From assembly GCA_007131125.1 (NCBI GenBank), contig SLRE01000089.1, positions 1-8,174 on the forward strand: 8,174 nucleotides of DNA, read 5' to 3'. Below the pieces are notes generated by a model. The model made no database searches and was not told where the DNA came from. It was given only the letters and a program-made list of their open reading frames with translations. Source of the DNA: Bacteroidales bacterium. Lineage in GTDB: Bacteria > Bacteroidota > Bacteroidia > Bacteroidales > UBA7960. Both the position numbers and the translations under genes were made by a program. Below, one piece after another: positions 4,594-8,174 of the stretch (its first letter is position 1; every line of letters starts with the position of its first letter).

Positions 4594-6384
4594 TTAATGC
4601 CTTTTACGGGGAGCATAATGGGTGTGAAGCAGATCGTGCGAGCGATGCCCCAGGGGCTCATGCAGGAATGACTGGTATATTTCCTGTACCTCTGGATTTT
4701 CATGGGATTTGCGAATCACCAGGGCTTCATCCTCCTCGTAGATACCCGCGGCACGGCGCTTACGGATTTCCATGCTAGTAGGAATGGGCTGTCCGCCTCC
4801 ACCAATACAACCACTCGGGCATGCCATTACCTCAATAAAGTGATAGTTGGCCGATCCGTCCTTAATTTTATCCATTACAATTTTGGCATTGGCCAATCCG
4901 TGGGCAATGGCCACATTCAGCTCAACTCCTTCCAGGAAGCTCCATTCAGGTTTCACATCCTTTATTTTTACAGAGGCTTCCTTAACGCCTTCCATACCCC
5001 TTACGGGTTTGATGTTAAGGTTGGTAAATGGCACTTCCCTTCCGGTAACGATCTCATAGGCTGTACGCAGGGCAGCTTCCATAACCCCGCCGGTGGCCCC
5101 GAAAATAACGGCTGCACCGGTAGATTCGCCAAGAATGCTGTCGTAGCGCTCATCTTCCAGTTTTTCGAAATCGATACCTGCCTGGTGTATCATCATCCCC
5201 AGTTCGCGGGTAGTCAAAACGTAATCCACATCTTTGTATCCACTGCCGCGCATTTCAGGACGTTCTGCCTCAAACTTTTTGGCAGTACATGGCATAATGG
5301 AAACCACTATCATTTCTGCAGGGTTCTTGTTCACCTTCTCGGCATAGTAGGTTTTTGCCAAAGGTCCGAACATCTGCTGTGGGGATTTACAGGTAGACAG
5401 GTTATCAAGGAATTCGGGATAAAGGTGTTCCTGGAATTTGATCCATCCGGGTGAGCAGCTTGTGAGCATGGGCAGAGCCACCTCTTTTCCTTCAACCAGG
5501 GCTTCTTTAAGGCGGGTGAGCAGCTCGGTACCTTCTTCCATAATGGTAAGGTCTGCCGTGAAGTCTGTATCCAGCACCTTGTCGACCCCAAGCCTGCGCA
5601 GGGCCGCCACCATTTTACCGGTAACGCGGGAACCGGGCTCCATTCCAAACTCTTCTCCAATGGCTACACGGGTAGCCGGAGCGGTTTGTACCACCACGAA
5701 TTTTTTGGGATCATAAATGGCATCAAACACCTCGTCGATGTAATTTCTTTCGGTAAGGGCTGCTGTGGGACAGCGATTGATGCATTGCCCGCAATTGGTG
5801 CAGACCACATCGTTCATAGGCTTGTCAAGGAAGGTAGAGACCTTCATATGATTGCCTTTATGGGTCACCGCCAGGGCACTCACGGCCTGAAGGTCGGTAC
5901 AGGTACGTACGCATCGCTGGCAACGGATACATTTGCTGTCGTCCTTTTCAATGGATGGGCTGGAAATGTCTTTTATCTTTTCACGGTCTTTTACCAGATC
6001 CAGAAATACATGGTCGCCAATGCGGTAATCGTTGGACATGTCCTGCAGCTCGCAGCTGCCGTTTTTAAAGCATTTGGTGCAGTCGGCATTGTGCTCCGAA
6101 AGCAGCAGTTCTACCACGTGCTTGCGTGCCTGACGCACCTTAAGGCTGTTGGTCATAATTTCCATGCCTTCGCTTACCGGTGTGGCGCAGGCAGCCGGAA
6201 GCAAGCGATTGCCCTTCTGCTCCACCACACATACCCGGCAGTTGCCTGCTACGCAAAGATCTTCGTGATGGCAAAGCGTGGGGATGGTAAAGTTAAGGGT
6301 GCGGGCTGCGTCCAGAATGGAAGTGCCTTCGTCAACCGAAACCGATATATTATTGATCTTGAGATTTACTTTATATTTACTCAT
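4594..6384 (-). CDS. hydA: [FeFe]-hydrogenase catalytic subunit HydA
   Basis: This 596-residue group A-type [FeFe]-hydrogenase catalyses 2H+ + 2e- to H2 (reversible) in the cytoplasm, here fed by the NuoE/NuoF-like partners. Domains in order: N-terminal [2Fe-2S] ferredoxin fold (likely ligands C38, C49, C52, C66); His-Cys [4Fe-4S] site (H98, C102, C105, C111); two [4Fe-4S] clusters (C152/155/158/162 and C195/198/201/205); then the H-cluster domain (about 225-590) with L1 TSCSPGW (308-314), L2 MPCTAKKFEAE (364-374) and L3 EVMACPSGCIGGGGQP (518-533). L1 has Ser where Clostridium pasteurianum CpI has its second Cys; see findings. The protein ends in LLHTHYAPRKRH directly after the H-domain, so it lacks the extra C-terminal [2Fe-2S] domain of T. 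maritima HydA and resembles the shorter HndD type. AGGAG at 6393-6397, 8 nt before the ATG, supports the start. Maturases HydE, HydF and HydG are needed but not present here. Confidence 0.97.
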   Translation of the reverse strand: MSKYKVNLKINNISVSVDEGTSILDAARTLNFTIPTLCHHEDLCVAGNCRVCVVEQKGNRLLPAACATPVSEGMEIMTNSLKVRQARKHVVELLLSEHNADCTKCFKNGSCELQDMSNDYRIGDHVFLDLVKDREKIKDISSPSIEKDDSKCIRCQRCVRTCTDLQAVSALAVTHKGNHMKVSTFLDKPMNDVVCTNCGQCINRCPTAALTERNYIDEVFDAIYDPKKFVVVQTAPATRVAIGEEFGMEPGSRVTGKMVAALRRLGVDKVLDTDFTADLTIMEEGTELLTRLKEALVEGKEVALPMLTSCSPGWIKFQEHLYPEFLDNLSTCKSPQQMFGPLAKTYYAEKVNKNPAEMIVVSIMPCTAKKFEAERPEMRGSGYKDVDYVLTTRELGMMIHQAGIDFEKLEDERYDSILGESTGAAVIFGATGGVMEAALRTAYEIVTGREVPFTNLNIKPVRGMEGVKEASVKIKDVKPEWSFLEGVELNVAIAHGLANAKIVMDKIKDGSANYHFIEVMACPSGCIGGGGQPIPTSMEIRKRRAAGIYEEDEALVIRKSHENPEVQEIYQSFLHEPLGHRSHDLLHTHYAPRKRH

Positions 6385-6392
6385 GGTTTTTT

Positions 6393-6397
6393 CTCCT
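6393..6397 (-). promoter_or_regulatory. Shine-Dalgarno of hydA
   Basis: AGGAG (extending to AGGAGAA) stands 8 nt upstream of the hydA ATG at 6384, in the 39-nt gap after hydB. It decides the start and gives hydA its own translation signal, unlike hydB, which has none visible. Confidence 0.75.
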
Positions 6398-6423
6398 GTT
6401 TAAATTTATAAATACCCGGAAGT

Positions 6424-7581
6424 TTAGTAGATAATCTCTTCCCGGAAATTGTTGATAATAGAATTGAAGGGATTGGGAACCGATTGTCCAAGACCGCATT
6501 TTGATGCAATGCGCATGGTGTCCGACAATTTTTGCAGATCCTCAAGATAAGGCGGCTGCTTGATGCCTTTTTTCACTGCTTCAATTCCTTTTAGGAGCTG
6601 CTGGCAACCCACCCGGCAAGGGGTGCATTGTCCGCAGGATTCTTCTTCCATGAACTCCAGGTAATCGTGCAATATATTATACATGGAGCGGCTGCTGTTG
6701 AAGATCATCATTGACCCTCCGGTGGGGATGCCCTCAAAGCCGATAAGGGTATCTTTGAAATCCTTTCTGGCAACGCAAAAGCCCGAAGCACCACCTACCT
6801 GAACGGCTTTGGTATCTCCGTCACCAAACTCTTCAACAAACTGCTCCAGGGTCATACCCAGCTCCAGCTCATAAATGCCGGGGGTCGGGGTATCGCCCGA
6901 AACGGAAAATACCTTAGATCCGCGGGAGTCAAATGTTCCCATTTCCTTGAATTTGGTAGGACCCTCTTTTGCAATCATCAGGGCAAACACAAGGGTTTCC
7001 ACGTTATTCACGGAGGTGGGCTTGCCAAGATATCCCTGTGAAGTGGGAAATGGAGGCTTGTTGCGGGGCTCTCCCCTTCTTCCTTCCATGGATTCCATCA
7101 GGGCGGTTTCTTCTCCGCACACATAAGCTCCGCTTCCTGAGCGAATGTAAATGGTGAATTCAAAGTTGCGCTCCTTCATTTGCTTGTTGAAGGCATCAAT
7201 CTGCTGATTCAGCTGGGGCAACAGGAAGTTATACTCCATTCTCAGGTAAATGTAACCTTCGGTGGCTCCTATGCAGTAACCGCAGAGAGCCATACCGGCA
7301 AGAACCTTTTCGGGGGCCTCGGTGAGGATCTCCCTGTCCTTGAATGTGCCGGGTTCGCCTTCATCGGCATTACAAATTACATACTTTTGATCGGCTTCTT
7401 CGTTTTTGGCAAATTTCCACTTCAGGCCGGTGGGAAATCCTGCTCCACCCCTGCCCCGAAGGCCCGAGTCAATAACATCCAGAATGATCTCATCGCGGGT
7501 GCGCTGGAAAGACTTGTCAAGAATATCCAGGTAGTCTACCTTACCAAATATGAGATCTACTTTTTTTATTTTCTTTTCCAT
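6424..7581 (-). CDS. hydB: NuoF-like FMN/NAD(H)-binding subunit, short form
   Basis: This 385-residue protein is the diaphorase subunit that exchanges electrons with NAD(H) through FMN and passes them to the hydrogenase subunit. Visible motifs are the glycine-rich loop GLRGRGGAGFPTGLKW (40-55), CNADEGEPGTFKDR (70-83) and GSGAYVCGEETA (149-160), the NADH/FMN site signatures of NuoF. A C-terminal [4Fe-4S] site is formed by C316, C319, C322 and C362. The protein begins just before the flavin domain and stops shortly after the last cluster ligand. It therefore lacks the N-terminal thioredoxin-like [2Fe-2S] domain and the C-terminal two-[4Fe-4S] ferredoxin domain found in longer HydB/HndC proteins (Thermotoga maritima HydB is over 600 residues). 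No clear Shine-Dalgarno is visible before the ATG; translation may depend on the upstream gene. The hydrogenase gene follows after 39 nt. The family call is firm; whether the enzyme bifurcates electrons is open. Confidence 0.96.
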   Translation of the reverse strand: MEKKIKKVDLIFGKVDYLDILDKSFQRTRDEIILDVIDSGLRGRGGAGFPTGLKWKFAKNEEADQKYVICNADEGEPGTFKDREILTEAPEKVLAGMALCGYCIGATEGYIYLRMEYNFLLPQLNQQIDAFNKQMKERNFEFTIYIRSGSGAYVCGEETALMESMEGRRGEPRNKPPFPTSQGYLGKPTSVNNVETLVFALMIAKEGPTKFKEMGTFDSRGSKVFSVSGDTPTPGIYELELGMTLEQFVEEFGDGDTKAVQVGGASGFCVARKDFKDTLIGFEGIPTGGSMMIFNSSRSMYNILHDYLEFMEEESCGQCTPCRVGCQQLLKGIEAVKKGIKQPPYLEDLQKLSDTMRIASKCGLGQSVPNPFNSIINNFREEIIY

Positions 7582-7636
7582 AACTATCGTTTTTTACTTT
7601 TTGATTTTGAAAATTAAACATTTGTTTTGGCAGCAA

Positions 7637-8104
7637 TCAGCCTTTTTTCAGATACTTACTGACAACTTCCACAGCTTTTTCGGGGCTGATTTCCGGGTAA
7701 ACCTCATCGTTGATGAGCATAACCGGCCCCTTGTGGCACCAGCCCAGGCAGTTGGCCTGCAACAGGCTGAACTTGCCATCAGTGGTGGTTTCACCAAGTT
7801 TAATTTTCAACATGTCCTCCAGGGTATTTACGATGGCATCCTTACCTTTCATATGGCAGGTAATGGTTTTGCAGATGCGGATAATGTTCTTGCCGCGGGG
7901 AACCGTATCCATGAAGGTATAAAAGGAAGCAGTACCATACACATCGGCAGTGCTCAGATCAAGCTCAGTAGCAACCGCCACCATGGCCTCCTCCGAAAGA
8001 AAACGCTCCGATTTAACCACAGCCTGAAGAATCGGCATCAGGCTATTGCGGCTGCGGCCGTGCTTTTCGGCCTGCTCTTTTACGAATTCCTCAATTCTTG
8101 TCAT
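7637..8104 (-). CDS. hydC: NuoE-like [2Fe-2S] subunit of NAD-linked [FeFe]-hydrogenase
   Basis: This 155-residue protein is the small thioredoxin-like electron-transfer subunit of a soluble NADH-linked [FeFe]-hydrogenase, the family that includes NuoE, HydC and HndA. It carries one [2Fe-2S] cluster and docks on the flavin subunit encoded next. An N-terminal helical region (about 1-65) contains the family-typical stretch VYGTASFYTFM (55-65), followed by the thioredoxin-like fold with the four cluster ligands C78, C83, C119 and C123 in the usual Cx4C...Cx3C arrangement. Length matches the family (about 150-170). The ATG is preceded by AGAAAGGA at 8111-8118 with a 6-nt spacer, which supports the start. 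It is the first gene visible of a three-gene operon and is followed after 55 nt by the NuoF-like gene. Only 70 bases lie upstream in the window, with no recognisable promoter or Rex operator, so the operon may begin further upstream. Confidence 0.95.
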   Translation of the reverse strand: MTRIEEFVKEQAEKHGRSRNSLMPILQAVVKSERFLSEEAMVAVATELDLSTADVYGTASFYTFMDTVPRGKNIIRICKTITCHMKGKDAIVNTLEDMLKIKLGETTTDGKFSLLQANCLGWCHKGPVMLINDEVYPEISPEKAVEVVSKYLKKG

Positions 8105-8110
8105 ATTTTT

Positions 8111-8118
8111 TCCTTTCT
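8111..8118 (-). promoter_or_regulatory. Shine-Dalgarno of the NuoE-like gene
   Basis: AGAAAGGA lies 6 nt before the ATG at 8104 and supports that start. Confidence 0.55.
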
Positions 8119-8174
8119 GATTTTGATGATTTTGAATGATTTTTAGTGTTGGTTTTCAGAATTTTCACCCCAAA

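Noticed and set aside
5686..6411. Plus-strand open frame of 241 codons, and a similar one at 4702-5454
   Set aside because: Both are antisense to hydA, which is certain from its H-cluster and ferredoxin motifs.
7550..8146. Plus-strand open frame of 198 codons
   Set aside because: It is the complement of the NuoE-like gene and has no family features.
8105..8174. Promoter or Rex operator before the hydrogenase operon
   Set aside because: TTTTCAC near 8160 is only a loose half-site and no TAnnTTTG element is complete within the window; the control region may lie beyond the edge.

Overview
The window is almost entirely a hydrogen-metabolism and redox-sensing locus, with every convincing gene on the minus strand, so transcription runs from high to low coordinates. 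Two intergenic promoters carry an exact TATCTTTG element, which fits the Bacteroidetes -7 consensus TAnnTTTG. Together with the AT-rich spacers and the gene families, this suggests an anaerobic, fermentative member of the Bacteroidetes, probably from a metagenome. Several genes also have clear Shine-Dalgarno sequences, which is less typical of that phylum.

Region 1 (8104 down to 4594) is a three-gene operon for a cytoplasmic NAD(H)-linked [FeFe]-hydrogenase: a NuoE-like [2Fe-2S] subunit (HydC/HndA type), a short NuoF-like FMN/NAD(H) subunit (HydB/HndC type) and the catalytic subunit HydA with an H-cluster domain and a full chain of Fe-S clusters. NADH would be oxidised on the flavin of HydB and electrons passed to HydA to make H2, or the reverse. 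HydB lacks the extra ferredoxin-like domains of well-studied electron-bifurcating enzymes. The operon is followed by a nested inverted repeat ending in a T-run.

Region 2 (4593 to 3452) holds a regulatory spacer and rex, the NADH/NAD+-sensing repressor. A near-perfect Rex operator lies upstream of the rex promoter, implying autoregulation.

Region 3 (3451 to 1) is a tightly packed second operon with its own Rex operator and promoter: a DRTGG-like protein, an RsbT/SpoIIAB-like ATP-binding protein, a HydS-like [FeFe]-hydrogenase homologue without a PAS domain, a canonical DRTGG protein and a PHP-domain phosphoesterase. Gaps are short and two junctions overlap. The likely theme is sensing of H2 or redox state by the HydS-like protein and relay through a kinase/DRTGG module, with Rex coupling expression to NADH/NAD+. 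That relay is inference.

The last ~55-85 bases (positions 1 to ~85) read, in frame with the PHP gene, as a histidine-kinase N-box. This looks like a chimeric sequence end rather than a true fusion. No hydEFG maturation genes, RNA genes, mobile elements or CRISPR arrays were seen.
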